DNA of 64,000 bases, from contig NZ_AJLN01000116.1 in NCBI RefSeq assembly GCF_000317285.1, forward strand, positions 372,001-436,000. The letters run 5' to 3'. A program made the translations under genes and the position numbers. A model generated the notes under the pieces. The model searched no databases. It was given only the letters and a program-made list of their open reading frames with translations, and was not told the DNA's origin. Positions 44,703 through 53,313 of the stretch are shown in pieces. Numbering within the stretch: the stretch's first letter is position 1; every line of letters starts with the position of its first letter. This DNA comes from Chlorogloeopsis fritschii PCC 6912 (lineage in GTDB: Bacteria > Cyanobacteriota > Cyanobacteriia > Cyanobacteriales > Nostocaceae).

Positions 44703-44790
44703 CTGCTTTGAGCTACTTTCGTCTTTAATTTCTTTTTGAGCGATCGCTTTGAGTTTCTCTGTCAAAGATTCCGAGCGATCGCTTTTTTAT
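44700..44790 (-). pseudogene. Fragment of a homologue of the 48955 gene (C-terminal part)
   Basis: Read on the minus strand it encodes SDRSESLTEKLKAIAQKE followed by IKDESSSK and a stop at 44702-44700. The intact gene at 48955 ends SDRSASFTEKLKAIAQEE, then NQDENSLE. The two DNA segments match at about 84% over 76 bp by eye. No start codon or upstream domain accompanies the fragment, so it looks like a leftover of a duplicated or deleted gene. It may alternatively be a shared repeat used as a terminator; the HIP1 pair is part of both. Confidence 0.55.
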
Positions 44791-45117
44791 GTCTCGACTT
44801 TGTCACTTTTTTATTTCAGGTTTGTCACCTTCTAACTCATAAGATAACCAAAAGACATCGAGAAGATTTTTAAAAGTCTTCCACAGCAGAAAGCAGTCAC
44901 TAGATAAATTCTACGTCTAGTTACTCCACTGCTACCTTTATTCATCTTGCCTTGTATGCATTCACCAATAAAACAGAAAAACGAAGTCTACTTATGACAA
45001 CCTATGTATTTCTGTAGGGTGGGCACAGTTAAAAACGCAAAAAAGCTAAAAGTGCCCAGCTTACAGTTATTGAGAATAGTGTTAACTAACTTTGACAAGA
45101 ATCAAGAAGGTTATCTC
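44703..45117. other. Spacer with gene fragment, hairpin and GTGGGCAC repeat
   Basis: 44700-44790 (minus) is a fragment similar to the end of the gene at 48955. 44739-44788 holds two HIP1 octamers that pair and are followed by TTTTTT, a possible terminator for YARHG. 45014-45081 is GTGGGCAC repeat copy C, which overlaps the upstream part of the next open frame. The ATG at 45118 is the real start of that gene. Confidence 0.6.
45014..45081. repeat. GTGGGCAC dispersed repeat, copy C
   Basis: Arms AGGGTGGGCACAG and AGTGCCCAGCTTAC with TTATTGAGAATAGTG after it, a tail also seen at 46135-46175. It lies immediately upstream of the CcmM-like gene. Confidence 0.8.
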
Positions 45118-45828
45118 ATGCAAAATATCCATAGCAACATCATTGCAACTTTCAACTTGATGGAAACGATTCCAGAAATCCACCCAACAGCATATATACA
45201 CCCCTTAGCAGCTGTCATTGGTAACGTTCATCTTGGCAAAGATGTGATGGTTGCCCCAGCAGCTTCTGTACGAGGAGATGAAGGACAACCCATCTGGGTA
45301 GGTGATAATGTAAATGTTCAAGATGGTGTTGTCGTTCATGCTTTAGAAACTCATGTAGATGGTGAGCTAGTACGCGAATCTGTCGTTGAAGTTGAAGGAA
45401 GATTCTATGGTGTTTATATCAGCGATCATGTTTCGCTTGCCCATCAATGCCAGGTACATGGCCCTGCTAAAATTGGCGCTAATACTTTTATTGGAATGCA
45501 AGCTCTAGTTTTCAAAGCTATTATCGGCAGTCACTGTGTTCTAGAACCTAAGGCTTTGGTAATGGGAGTAAACGTTCCTGATGGAAGGTATATTCCTGCT
45601 GGAGCGGTGATTACAACTCAAGAAGCCGCCGATAATTTACCTTGGGTTACCGCTGATTACCCACTTAGAAATTTGAATCATGCTGTAGTAAACGTGAACG
45701 TGCAATTAGCTCACGGCTACCAAGAAAAGACAATCACAGAGATTCCCTACAGTGAAAAATGGTCATTCCAGAACTATACACCCACTCAGTCTGACTATGT
45801 AATGGTGGAATCTTGTCTGCTGCCTTAG
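45118..45828 (+). CDS. Orphan CcmM-like gamma-carbonic-anhydrase homologue
   Basis: 236 residues from the ATG at 45118 (MQNIHSNIIATFNLMETI), which has an AGAAGG Shine-Dalgarno sequence; longer frames run into a repeat. It has a left-handed beta-helix of hexapeptide repeats (IHPTAYIHPLAAVIGNVHL, VAPAASVRGDEGQPIWVGDN, VNVQDGVVVHALETH, SLAHQCQVHGPAKIG). The His pattern HALE ... AHQ ... HGP matches the gamma-CA site of CcmM, though the N-terminal CcmM loops differ in length. It lacks the Rubisco-SSU-like repeats of CcmM, so it is not the carboxysome scaffold itself. It may be a free gamma-CA or regulator. Isolated, with no ccm operon nearby. Confidence 0.85.
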   Translation: MQNIHSNIIATFNLMETIPEIHPTAYIHPLAAVIGNVHLGKDVMVAPAASVRGDEGQPIWVGDNVNVQDGVVVHALETHVDGELVRESVVEVEGRFYGVYISDHVSLAHQCQVHGPAKIGANTFIGMQALVFKAIIGSHCVLEPKALVMGVNVPDGRYIPAGAVITTQEAADNLPWVTADYPLRNLNHAVVNVNVQLAHGYQEKTITEIPYSEKWSFQNYTPTQSDYVMVESCLLP

Positions 45829-46243
45829 GGTTTGAAAGGAAAAGAGAGGAGGTGACGAGGGAATTCTTTTAGGCATCCTATATGTAAAGAATAACTCCAT
45901 CGTCACGCTCCAAAATAATCGAAAACACAATTTAGCTTTTACAGCAATTAGTTAGTTTTCGCTTCCGATGTCTGTGTTTTCTTTCGGATGAATGTGGAGA
46001 AGATATAACACATTATTGCTCATAATTAGTAAGTTCACATCTTGCACCAGTTGCTTGCTTGCAATTTTTGTAGGGTGGGCACTGCCTAAATTTCTTCAAC
46101 CTTCATTTTTAAATTGTGGACAGTGCCCACCTTACGTTATTGAGAAATGTCTAGACTACGGTTATTGAGAATAGTGAAAGATATCTATTCTCAGATTTTC
46201 TTAAGTTTTTCAATTATCTAAAAAAGGGAGTAGTCAATGTTGT
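45829..46243. other. Spacer with GTGGGCAC repeat copy D
   Basis: 415 bp. 46031-46175 is the longest copy of the GTGGGCAC family, with GTTCACATCTTGCACCAGTT on its left, the core at 46069-46136 and TTATTGAGAATAGTG on its right. Nothing else stands out. The downstream kinase gene ends at 46244 on the minus strand. Confidence 0.6.
46031..46175. repeat. GTGGGCAC dispersed repeat, copy D (longest)
   Basis: Arms AGGGTGGGCACTG and CAGTGCCCACCTTA in a 68-bp palindromic core, with matching outer flanks. Copies A, B, C and E share core and parts of the flanks. Confidence 0.85.
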
Positions 46244-47476
46244 TTACGAAACTGAACTTCTAACTTTAATTTGACCATTATGTCTGTCGACAATGGTTTT
46301 TGCGATCGCCAATCCTAATCCTAAACCATCTTTCTGTTTAGATCTTGCTTTATCAGAGCGCCAAAAACGCTCAAAGATCAGTGGTATATTCTCCTGTGGG
46401 ATGTCAATACCAGTGTCTTCAATATGTACAACAGCAAATCGTTTCTCAATTCTCAACATCAGAGCAATTCTTCCTCCTGCTGGCGTGTATTTGAGGGCAT
46501 TCTCTAGAAGATTTGAAAATAAGCGACTGAGTTGGTGAGTATCACCCGTCACAAAGATGCCTGCGGGTAATTGAGACTCGAAATGAATGTTTCTATTTTC
46601 GGCTTGAGGTTCAAAGCGCTCTGCTAAATCCTGTAGCAGTTCATCTAAAGGAATCAGAGAATGATGAACACGAGAGTCTTTGTCCACTTCATCTAGCTTT
46701 GATAGCATAGATAAATCATCTACAAGACGTGTTAGCTGCTCGGTACAACTAAGAATAACTGTTAGCTTTTTTGCAATTAAGGGATTTAGCTGTTGTGATT
46801 GACTTTGCATCACTTCAGCGGCGATATTTATCGCCGTCAAGGGATTGCGTAGCTCGTGCACAACATCGGCATTGAAATGTTGTAACTGCCGGAAACTCTT
46901 CTTGAGTGGCTTAAACATAAACCAAAACAGGCTTACGGTAATGGTACCGGCTAAGATACTCTTCTTGAGTGGCTTAAACATAAACCAAAACAGGCTTACG
47001 GTAATGGTACCGGCTAAGATGATGAACACTAATTCAACTAATTCTAGTTCCAATTCCAGCGACTTTGCTTCCAATGCCACTTGATGGGTAAGCTCGTTCG
47101 CTCGAATGTAGCCTTCTAGCCGCTCATTTTCCTGATCTGCTTCCTTAGTATATACAGCAATCGACACAGAACGAATATGTCCATGTTGTTCTATCACTGG
47201 AGCATCTTTGTTCAAACGTGAAGAAAAGAAGACTCTCGCTAAGGGAGCGTTAGGGGCGGTGTTTCCTTCACTTACTAGATGTTTGCCGTTAGCATCGAAC
47301 CATTCCAAACCTTGCCCTTGCTTTAAAGACTGACGCCAAGGTAACCCGGTTTCTTCTATACCTTGCAATCCTTTAGTTTTAATTCTCCTTAAAGAAGGAG
47401 CAGCAATCTCAGCTAAAGCCAGCAAGCGATCATTTAAATCTTTAGCTGGATGTAGAGAGGAATTTTGAGAACGCAA
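46244..47476 (-). CDS. Damaged sensor histidine kinase with tandem-duplicated membrane helix
   Basis: About 410 codons, opening with a TTG at 47476. The N-terminus begins mid-domain (RSQNSSLHPAKDLNDRLLAL): the first membrane helix expected before this extracytoplasmic sensor is missing. The second helix region is exactly duplicated (ILAGTITVSLFWFMFKPLKK occurs twice, 63 bp each at 46895-46957 and 46958-47020). Then come HisKA (VVHELRNPLTAINIAAEVM), the N box (LLENALKYTPAGG), G1 EDTGIDIP (the usual second Gly is Asp) and G2 GLGLGLAIAK. The C-terminus stops at KVRSSVS, short of the usual end. These changes suggest a degraded kinase. It is cognate to the truncated regulator upstream. Confidence 0.7.
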   Translation of the reverse strand: MRSQNSSLHPAKDLNDRLLALAEIAAPSLRRIKTKGLQGIEETGLPWRQSLKQGQGLEWFDANGKHLVSEGNTAPNAPLARVFFSSRLNKDAPVIEQHGHIRSVSIAVYTKEADQENERLEGYIRANELTHQVALEAKSLELELELVELVFIILAGTITVSLFWFMFKPLKKSILAGTITVSLFWFMFKPLKKSFRQLQHFNADVVHELRNPLTAINIAAEVMQSQSQQLNPLIAKKLTVILSCTEQLTRLVDDLSMLSKLDEVDKDSRVHHSLIPLDELLQDLAERFEPQAENRNIHFESQLPAGIFVTGDTHQLSRLFSNLLENALKYTPAGGRIALMLRIEKRFAVVHIEDTGIDIPQENIPLIFERFWRSDKARSKQKDGLGLGLAIAKTIVDRHNGQIKVRSSVS

Positions 47477-47973
47477 CCATTGCGACGAAGGAGAAGCTCT
47501 AACAGACGATACTCTTTGGGAGTCAGATGTAACGGCTGATCCTCATAAGTGGCTTGACAAATATTAGGATCGATTTGCAAGCTTTCCCACTTCATCACAG
47601 GGGATAAAGTGGTGTTTCCACGGCGCAATAAAGCTCGGATGCGAGCCGATAATTCTTGTAGCTTATACGGTTTACGCACATAGTCGTCTGCACCGGCATC
47701 TAGCCCTGTAACTATATCACTAGTTGCATCACGAGCAGTCACTAGCATAATTGGCATCTGATAACCATGAGAACGCACCCGCTGACAAAGGCTGATACCG
47801 TCTAGTTCTGGTAATATTACATCCAGCAAACATAAATCATAAGCAAAAGCCCTGACAAAATCCCAACCTTTTTCACCATCAGTAGCGATATCAACAATGT
47901 AATGTTGGGCGACAAGAGCTTCTGCAAGTGATTCAGCAATACGCTTATCGTCCTCTGCTAGCAAGATTCTCAT
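47434..47973 (-). CDS. Truncated OmpR-type response regulator
   Basis: 179 residues. The receiver domain is complete: MRILLAEDDKRIAESLAEAL, phosphoacceptor Asp in LCLLDVILPELDG, and the switch lysine in YVRKPYKLQEL. The DNA-binding winged helix starts normally (LTPKEYRLLELLLRRNGCV) but then reads LKIPLYIQLKI and stops, losing about 45 residues including the recognition helix. The coding change falls where the kinase frame begins, so one deletion probably removed the regulator's C-terminus and the kinase's first helix together. A functional OmpR-type dimer cannot bind DNA without that part. It may still work as a receiver-only protein. Four direct repeats lie upstream at 48170-48325. Confidence 0.75.
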   Translation of the reverse strand: MRILLAEDDKRIAESLAEALVAQHYIVDIATDGEKGWDFVRAFAYDLCLLDVILPELDGISLCQRVRSHGYQMPIMLVTARDATSDIVTGLDAGADDYVRKPYKLQELSARIRALLRRGNTTLSPVMKWESLQIDPNICQATYEDQPLHLTPKEYRLLELLLRRNGCVLKIPLYIQLKI

Positions 47974-48954
47974 GATGAATAGCTTCCTTGAGAAACAGCA
48001 TTATCGAAACGGTTGATTGCAATTTCCAATCTTTGGTTGCAAACCGCCTTGTAGTCAATATAATCAGCAGTGCATTTTTACTTCCACTAAACTCTAAAGT
48101 TATAAAGCGATTGTTATATTTTTTGAGCTTTTTCTCGCTTCGTGACGCTTTTACTTACTTAGATTCAGCCAAGATAATAGGTGAACTTCATTCAATGATA
48201 AGCTGCTAATTTTTTAGACACTAGGTGGACACCATCTAAATGTGAAATACTAGTTTCTAGACAGTAGGTGAACACTATTTAAATCCGAAATACTAATAAC
48301 TCTTAGATAACAGGTGGGATAAGGCTTTTAGTTTCTGCTATCTTTAATTTGCCTTCTACTTAACACCACGATTTATTATAACTGAAATGCAACTTTAAAC
48401 AAGCTTTTTTTAGATTAGATTTTTTAAATCTCTTAAAAAAATAAAATTAAATTTCTTGAAAATGCTATTTCAGTCTTTGTTTTAGCCAGTAAAGTTTATT
48501 GATTCTAATCTAATAGTTAATATGAAATTTGTTCAATTAAACATAATTCAGCAAATCCCTATTTTGTCATGAATATCTCTATTTAAGAGGTAGATTTGCA
48601 GATATATATTAACTTGAGGTAAATAATAAATTATGAACGTAGCTTGAGTAGATTAGGAATGAAATATGAAACCGGAATAATCTGTATATTAATGTAAGTA
48701 AGTATGCTTTTTACTGAAACTAGGCGGATACGTGAAAAATCGGCATACAAACAGCTATTATATAACGTATTGTACATAAAAAATTTATTTTGACAGAGGA
48801 TTTATTAAATTTATATAAAAGTATAAATTAAGACTTAATTGTAGCAACAGACTCAACAAAAGCTGCTAGATCCGAAATAACAGTTAAAAACACGATTTAA
48901 TTGTCGCTGAGAAGTTGAGACAATATTTCACACAGGGGTAATCAGTGCTTGGGA
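47974..48954. other. Long leader with four phased direct repeats
   Basis: 980 bp between the regulator and the 48955 gene. No credible gene. 48170-48325 carries four AGGTGRAC-centred units about 44 bp apart, listed separately. The remainder is strongly AT-rich. Confidence 0.6.
48170..48325. promoter_or_regulatory. Four direct repeats with about 44-bp spacing upstream of a response regulator
   Basis: AGGTGAAC-type cores start at 48179, 48223, 48266 and 48312, spaced 44, 43 and 46 bp. The two central units share more: TAGACANTAGGTGRACAC then TNTAAAT and GAAATACTA. Spacing near four helical turns puts the cores on one face of DNA. They lie about 200-340 bp before the regulator start. An operator array or iteron-like set is possible; the binding protein is unknown. 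Confidence 0.55.
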
Positions 48955-49641
48955 TTACTCTAAGCTATTTTCATCTTGATTTTCTTCTTGGGCGATCGCT
49001 TTGAGTTTTTCTGTAAAAGATGCCGAGCGATCGCTTGTGTGGGGGGTGAATTGTTCAATCGGTGGGTGATTGACAGCAGGTGGTAGTAACTTTGTCTCCT
49101 GGCGATCGCTTGATAGGGAAGGGTAGATGGGAGGTAAGGGAGTAGGAAGCTTGAGAGTGGAAGAAACATTCCCATAGTGGGGTTTCTGCATTTGTAAATG
49201 CTCAGAAGGGTATTTTTTATAAGATGGCAGTTGAGGTGAACTAGAAGCTTGATATCTCTGTTCATGAAGATGAGCAGGGTTTAGGGATGGATTTGCAAAC
49301 GAGGTTAAGTTTTCAGGAAATTTACCGCAAATCAGACGTTCAAACTCCATATTGAAATGAAAACTAGGCTGATCGCGTCGCTGCCAAAGTGTTAGTATTT
49401 GCTGTACTGATATTGCTTTGTAGCGACCTTGATAAAGAGCTTCAATCACCGCTAAGTGCAGCCAGCCATCTGGATATTGATTTTGCCAGCGCTCAACTAG
49501 TTCAGCAGCGCCATAACCGCTGAGGTCGAAACTATAGTGAATTAATAAGGCTATTGCCAAATCAGCAGATGTTCCCAAGGTTGGTGTGAACATTGCGTTA
49601 TCGACATGAGGCAATACAGCTAAATTGTGCTCCCGTCGCAT
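48955..49641 (-). CDS. Cyanobacterial protein of unknown function
   Basis: 228 residues from the ATG at 49641, which has a GGAAGG Shine-Dalgarno sequence; a TTG at 49680 is an alternative. The N-terminal 100 residues are a compact helical domain (LGTSADLAIALLIHYSFDL, ERWQNQYPDGWLHLAVIEAL, YKAISVQQILTLWQRRDQ). The rest is Pro/Ser/His-rich and probably disordered, ending in a conserved-looking short helix (ASFTEKLKAIAQEE). A near-copy of that last segment lies as a fragment at 44700-44790. It is on the same strand as the SLH beta-helix gene just upstream, 70 bp away, and could share its operon. Confidence 0.7.
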   Translation of the reverse strand: MRREHNLAVLPHVDNAMFTPTLGTSADLAIALLIHYSFDLSGYGAAELVERWQNQYPDGWLHLAVIEALYQGRYKAISVQQILTLWQRRDQPSFHFNMEFERLICGKFPENLTSFANPSLNPAHLHEQRYQASSSPQLPSYKKYPSEHLQMQKPHYGNVSSTLKLPTPLPPIYPSLSSDRQETKLLPPAVNHPPIEQFTPHTSDRSASFTEKLKAIAQEENQDENSLE

Positions 49642-49710
49642 ATAGCCTTCCGCGCTTTTTGCTACAGTGTTTTGTCCCAAGAGTGTCTTTTTTGAGAGGT
49701 GTTCTTAATT

Positions 49711-51807
49711 CTACTTGCTGGTCATAGCAAAAGGGGAAGCAATATATGGTGAATGAATGCTGGGCGATCGCCCAATTGCAACTAAAGCTTGATACACCAT
49801 TGCTGCTACTTCTGCCCGTGTTGCTTCTCGCAGAGGCTCGATTTGTCTGGAATCTGGGTAATTAACTATAATTCTTTGCACAGTAGCCGTTGCAACAGCT
49901 GTACGGGCATATTCAGGGATTTTATTGCGATCCTTAAAATTTAATAAAGTATCGGCATGAGCTGGTGGCAAGGTAAGCCCGTTTACCAAGGAGACGATCG
50001 CTTGTAACCTTTGCACATTGTGTTGCGGGCGGAAACTGCCATCGCCAAATCCACCGACAAAACCACCTTGTGCTGCTTGTTGGATCGCTTTATATGCCCA
50101 AAATTCTGAAGGTACGTCAGTAAAATCTGGTGCTGGGCGTTTGGGAGTTGGATTAAACGCAGCTACAACTAAAGCTGTATATTGAGCGCGAGTCATAGGC
50201 TTGTCTGGTTTATAGGTGCCATCGGCAAAACCACGAGTTAAGTTCATGCTTACCAATGCCCGTATGAACCCTTCTGCCCAATGCCCCATAATGTCGGTAA
50301 ACGAAGGAATATCTGCATCGGGATTGACAATATAAGGAGAGATAATGGGCTTTTGTTTACCGTTGGCTACTAATGCTTGATAAATTAATGCCGCTACTTC
50401 AGCGCGAGTGATTTCTCGCAATGGTTCTAATAGTTCGGTTTGTGGATAATTGACTATCAGTAGTTTTTGAGTAGCGATGGCAATGGCGTCAATTGCATAA
50501 CTCGGTATTTGAGCGCGATCGCGATACACTGCTAACACATTTGGATTGCCACCACTCAGTTGTAATCCATTTACTATAGATACAATTGCTTGGATTTTGG
50601 TTAAATTTTGTCCGGCTCTAAAGGTTCCATCAGGGAATCCACCTAAAAAACCCATACTCGCAGCACGCTGGATGGCAGCTGCTGCCCAAAAATCAGGTTT
50701 AACATCTGTAAATTTAGGTACTTGATTTTTTGCTGGTACATCAAAAGCCTTGGCAATAATGGCAGCAAAAGCAGCACGATTCATCGGGGCTTGAGCTTGA
50801 AACTTACCATCGCCAAATCCGCTAATTAAACCTTTACTAAGTAAAGCTTCCACAAAAGCTGCTGCCCAATGCCCCCGCAGATCGGAAAAACTAGTACTAA
50901 CACTTACTGACTTGGCAGTTTCTGTAGCAGTTGCACTTAATTCCACCAAACCCTTGATGCCTACAGGATTTAGTTGGTTGCCAGCGGAAACTAATTTATT
51001 CGATGTCGCATTGTGAATGTCAAAGGCTTCATTGTCGCGAAAAATATTACCTGCTGGGTTTTGAGCGCTACCGAGATCGGGAATAGCGTTACCGTTTACT
51101 AACAAACCGCCCTGGGGATTTTTTTCAATTACATTATGCCGCAGTACCGGTCGTGCTTCTCTAGCAAGAGCGATCGCAGTCTGGTTTTCTGAGAATTGAT
51201 TATTCGCAAGCAAAGGAGCAGCAAAATCACTAATCGCGATAGCGATCGCATTACGTTGCCAAACATTGCGCAACACTTCCCCTTTGCTATTCCGTGCCAT
51301 GAATAACCCAGAGGCACGATTTTCTACAAACACATTATCTAGAATTGCTGGTTTAGCATTACCACTGACAAATACACCTTCACGTCCACAGCCAACAAAA
51401 GTATTATTAGCCAAAGTTGGTGAAGCAGTTGATTCAATCCAGACACCAGTACCTTTGGCAATAGAATTAGTAACCGTTACACCCATCAGACTAGAATCAT
51501 CTAGCAATCGCAGTGTAATATTTTGCGTTCCAAAACTTTCACTTTGATATTCGCCGCTTCCGGAAATGATAATATCTTGACCTTTGGTTGCTTCATTACC
51601 CACTACCATCACTCCACCTGGAACGATCAGCGGGAAAAGCTCACCATTAGCAGAACTATAAGTTCCTGGTGCTAGCTGAATAATGATTGCAGTTCTGGAT
51701 AATTTTAAGGCATGGGTAAGAGTTTTGTAGGGAAGCAACCGCGTCCCCGCATTTTTATCATTCCCCGTTACGGGGTTGACATAAAGTGTAGCAACGAGGA
51801 TAGACAT
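49711..51807 (-). CDS. DUF1565 beta-helix protein with SLH domains
   Basis: 698 residues. The N-terminal half (residues 10-290) is a DUF1565 right-handed beta-helix (TLYVNPVTGNDKNAGTRLLP, GSGEYQSESFGTQNITLR, NNTFVGCGREGVFVSGNAKP). The C-terminal half holds two triplets of SLH domains (FSDLRGHWAAAFVEALLSKG, KFTDVKPDFWAAAAIQRAAS, FTDIMGHWAEGFIRALVSMN, PDFTDVPSEFWAYKAIQQAA), each with the NRA/TRA-type PMTRAQ or TRAEVA end. SLH domains bind secondary cell-wall or outer-envelope carbohydrates. No classical signal peptide is seen at residue 1 (MSILVATLYVN). It is a homologue of the 41345 protein. Confidence 0.85.
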   Translation of the reverse strand: MSILVATLYVNPVTGNDKNAGTRLLPYKTLTHALKLSRTAIIIQLAPGTYSSANGELFPLIVPGGVMVVGNEATKGQDIIISGSGEYQSESFGTQNITLRLLDDSSLMGVTVTNSIAKGTGVWIESTASPTLANNTFVGCGREGVFVSGNAKPAILDNVFVENRASGLFMARNSKGEVLRNVWQRNAIAIAISDFAAPLLANNQFSENQTAIALAREARPVLRHNVIEKNPQGGLLVNGNAIPDLGSAQNPAGNIFRDNEAFDIHNATSNKLVSAGNQLNPVGIKGLVELSATATETAKSVSVSTSFSDLRGHWAAAFVEALLSKGLISGFGDGKFQAQAPMNRAAFAAIIAKAFDVPAKNQVPKFTDVKPDFWAAAAIQRAASMGFLGGFPDGTFRAGQNLTKIQAIVSIVNGLQLSGGNPNVLAVYRDRAQIPSYAIDAIAIATQKLLIVNYPQTELLEPLREITRAEVAALIYQALVANGKQKPIISPYIVNPDADIPSFTDIMGHWAEGFIRALVSMNLTRGFADGTYKPDKPMTRAQYTALVVAAFNPTPKRPAPDFTDVPSEFWAYKAIQQAAQGGFVGGFGDGSFRPQHNVQRLQAIVSLVNGLTLPPAHADTLLNFKDRNKIPEYARTAVATATVQRIIVNYPDSRQIEPLREATRAEVAAMVYQALVAIGRSPSIHSPYIASPFAMTSK

Positions 51808-52299
51808 TGATTATTTATATACGAGCAAAAATTTTAAATCATGACAATCAAAAATAACTGTTGATTTACCTGATGACAAGAACTTTATGTCTGCTTATCA
51901 AAATATGGTGAACAAACAACTCAAAACACAAAATTTCCGACTGCATTTTGAGTACCGTGTTCTGCGTTATTCTCAAAAGTGGTTTCATTTTCATAAACTC
52001 GTCATTTACAAGGCAGACCTCTATGAGAGAATGTCACAACAAAGAAATCTAGAAGGTGTCAGAATGCAAGATAAAAGAGGGACTAGGGACTAGGAAGAGA
52101 AGTGAGGGAGTGAGGGAGTGAGAGAGTGAGGGAGTGAGAGAGTGAGGGAAAGAGAGAATGTAGAGTAAATACCCTCATACCTTCCCTCTTTCATACTCTC
52201 ACTCCTTCAAGCGTCCTTTTCCCAAACCCCAATCCCCAATCCCCAATCCCCAATCCCCAATCCCCAGTACCCAATCCCCAATCCAATTAGCCCAAACCG
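51808..52299. other. Spacer with tandem low-complexity repeats upstream of the ABC operon
   Basis: 492 bp. 52100-52160 is a purine tandem (GAGGGAGTGAGGGAGTGAGA), 52160-52220 is a CTTTC-type pyrimidine stretch, and 52224-52282 is a tandem of CCCCAAT units. The 68-codon frame at 51887 is not supported by codon pattern or homology and is not called. Confidence 0.65.
52100..52282. repeat. Tandem purine and CCCCAAT repeats
   Basis: GAGGGAGT/GAGAGAGT units about 7-8 bp long at 52100-52155 and at least seven CCCCAAT heptads at 52224-52282. Such short tandem repeats change copy number easily. Confidence 0.8.
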
Positions 52300-53313
52300 A
52301 TGATTGAAGTTGAGCATTTGAGTAAAATATACGGCTCTACCCCAGCAATTACTGATGTAACTTTTAACGTCGAAAAAGGGGAAATTTTAGGATTTTTAGG
52401 GCCAAATGGCGCTGGCAAGACTACTACTATGAGAATTTTAGCTGGTTATTTGCCCGCATCAAGTGGCACAGCCCGAATTGCTGGATTCGATGTCCACGAA
52501 AATTCTCTTGCTGTGCGGCAAAAGATTGGCTATCTACCGGAGACACCACCGTTATATCCAGAAATGACAGTGGAAGGATTTTTGCATTTTGTGGCGCGGA
52601 TTAAAGGAGTACCAGCAGGCGATCGCCCTGCGAAAGTAAAAGCAGCGATTGAACGTTGCAACTTGCAACAAAAGCGCCGCGTCATTATTCGCAAATTATC
52701 TAAAGGATATCGTCAAAGAGTAGGTATTGCCCAGGCAATTGTTCATGATCCACCAGCAATAATTTTAGATGAACCCACAGTGGGACTCGATCCTCGACAA
52801 ATTATCGAGGTGCGAAATTTAATTAAAAGCTTGGCTGGTACTCATACTATTATTCTTTCGACTCACATTTTGCCAGAAGTAAGTATGACCTGTAACCGCG
52901 TGACTATTATTAATCGCGGAAAAGTAGTAGCTACCGATACCCCCGAACATCTGTTGACTCAATTAACAGTTGGTTCAGGCTATGAATTAGAAATTGAAGG
53001 TGAAGCAAGTTTGGCTAAACAAATGCTGCAAAATCTGCCAGGTGTGAAGCTGGTAGAATCGATTACTGCAGCAGCACTACCAAGTCATACTCCGATTCAA
53101 GATGGGCGTATTTACCTGCGGGTAATTTCGCAACCAGGTACAGAACCAGGAAAGGAAATTGCCGCAGCATTGCTGCGTACTGGATTTAGTTTGTACGAAA
53201 TGCGACGTGTTAGTGCCACATTAGAAGATGTATTTTTGCAGCTAACTACAGAAGAAAATATTTCAGGAAATGAGGCTGACTCAACAATAACTGATGAAGA
53301 GGAGGCAGCTTAA
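52300..53313 (+). CDS. ABC transporter ATP-binding protein (Gld/Nat-type)
   Basis: 337 residues. Walker A is [12 protein letters not shown] (near residue 36), signature [14 protein letters not shown], Walker [14 protein letters not shown], and the D/H loops STHILPE. The C-terminal 100 residues form an extension ([17 protein letters not shown]) typical of the GldA/NatA-like subfamily that pairs with ABC-2 permeases. It drives export or extrusion by the permease encoded next. The two genes are adjacent with no gap, so they are clearly an operon. The substrate is not predictable from sequence. Confidence 0.95.
   Translation: MIEVEHLSKIYGSTPAITDVTFNVEKGEILGFLGPNGAGKTTTMRILAGYLPASSGTARIAGFDVHENSLAVRQKIGYLPETPPLYPEMTVEGFLHFVARIKGVPAGDRPAKVKAAIERCNLQQKRRVIIRKLSKGYRQRVGIAQAIVHDPPAIILDEPTVGLDPRQIIEVRNLIKSLAGTHTIILSTHILPEVSMTCNRVTIINRGKVVATDTPEHLLTQLTVGSGYELEIEGEASLAKQMLQNLPGVKLVESITAAALPSHTPIQDGRIYLRVISQPGTEPGKEIAAALLRTGFSLYEMRRVSATLEDVFLQLTTEENISGNEADSTITDEEEAA

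Noticed and set aside
45004-45117. N-terminal extension of the CcmM-like protein
   Set aside because: It is encoded by GTGGGCAC repeat copy C; the ATG at 45118 has a good RBS.
47988-48209. 73-codon frame
   Set aside because: AT-rich and lies in the leader containing direct repeats, with no conserved feature.
48170-48325. CRISPR-like spacing of the four repeats
   Set aside because: The shared parts are short (about 8-18 bp) and degenerate, the spacers are also similar, and no cas gene is nearby.
51887-52093. 68-codon frame before the ABC operon
   Set aside because: It ends in tandem low-complexity repeats and shows no domain.
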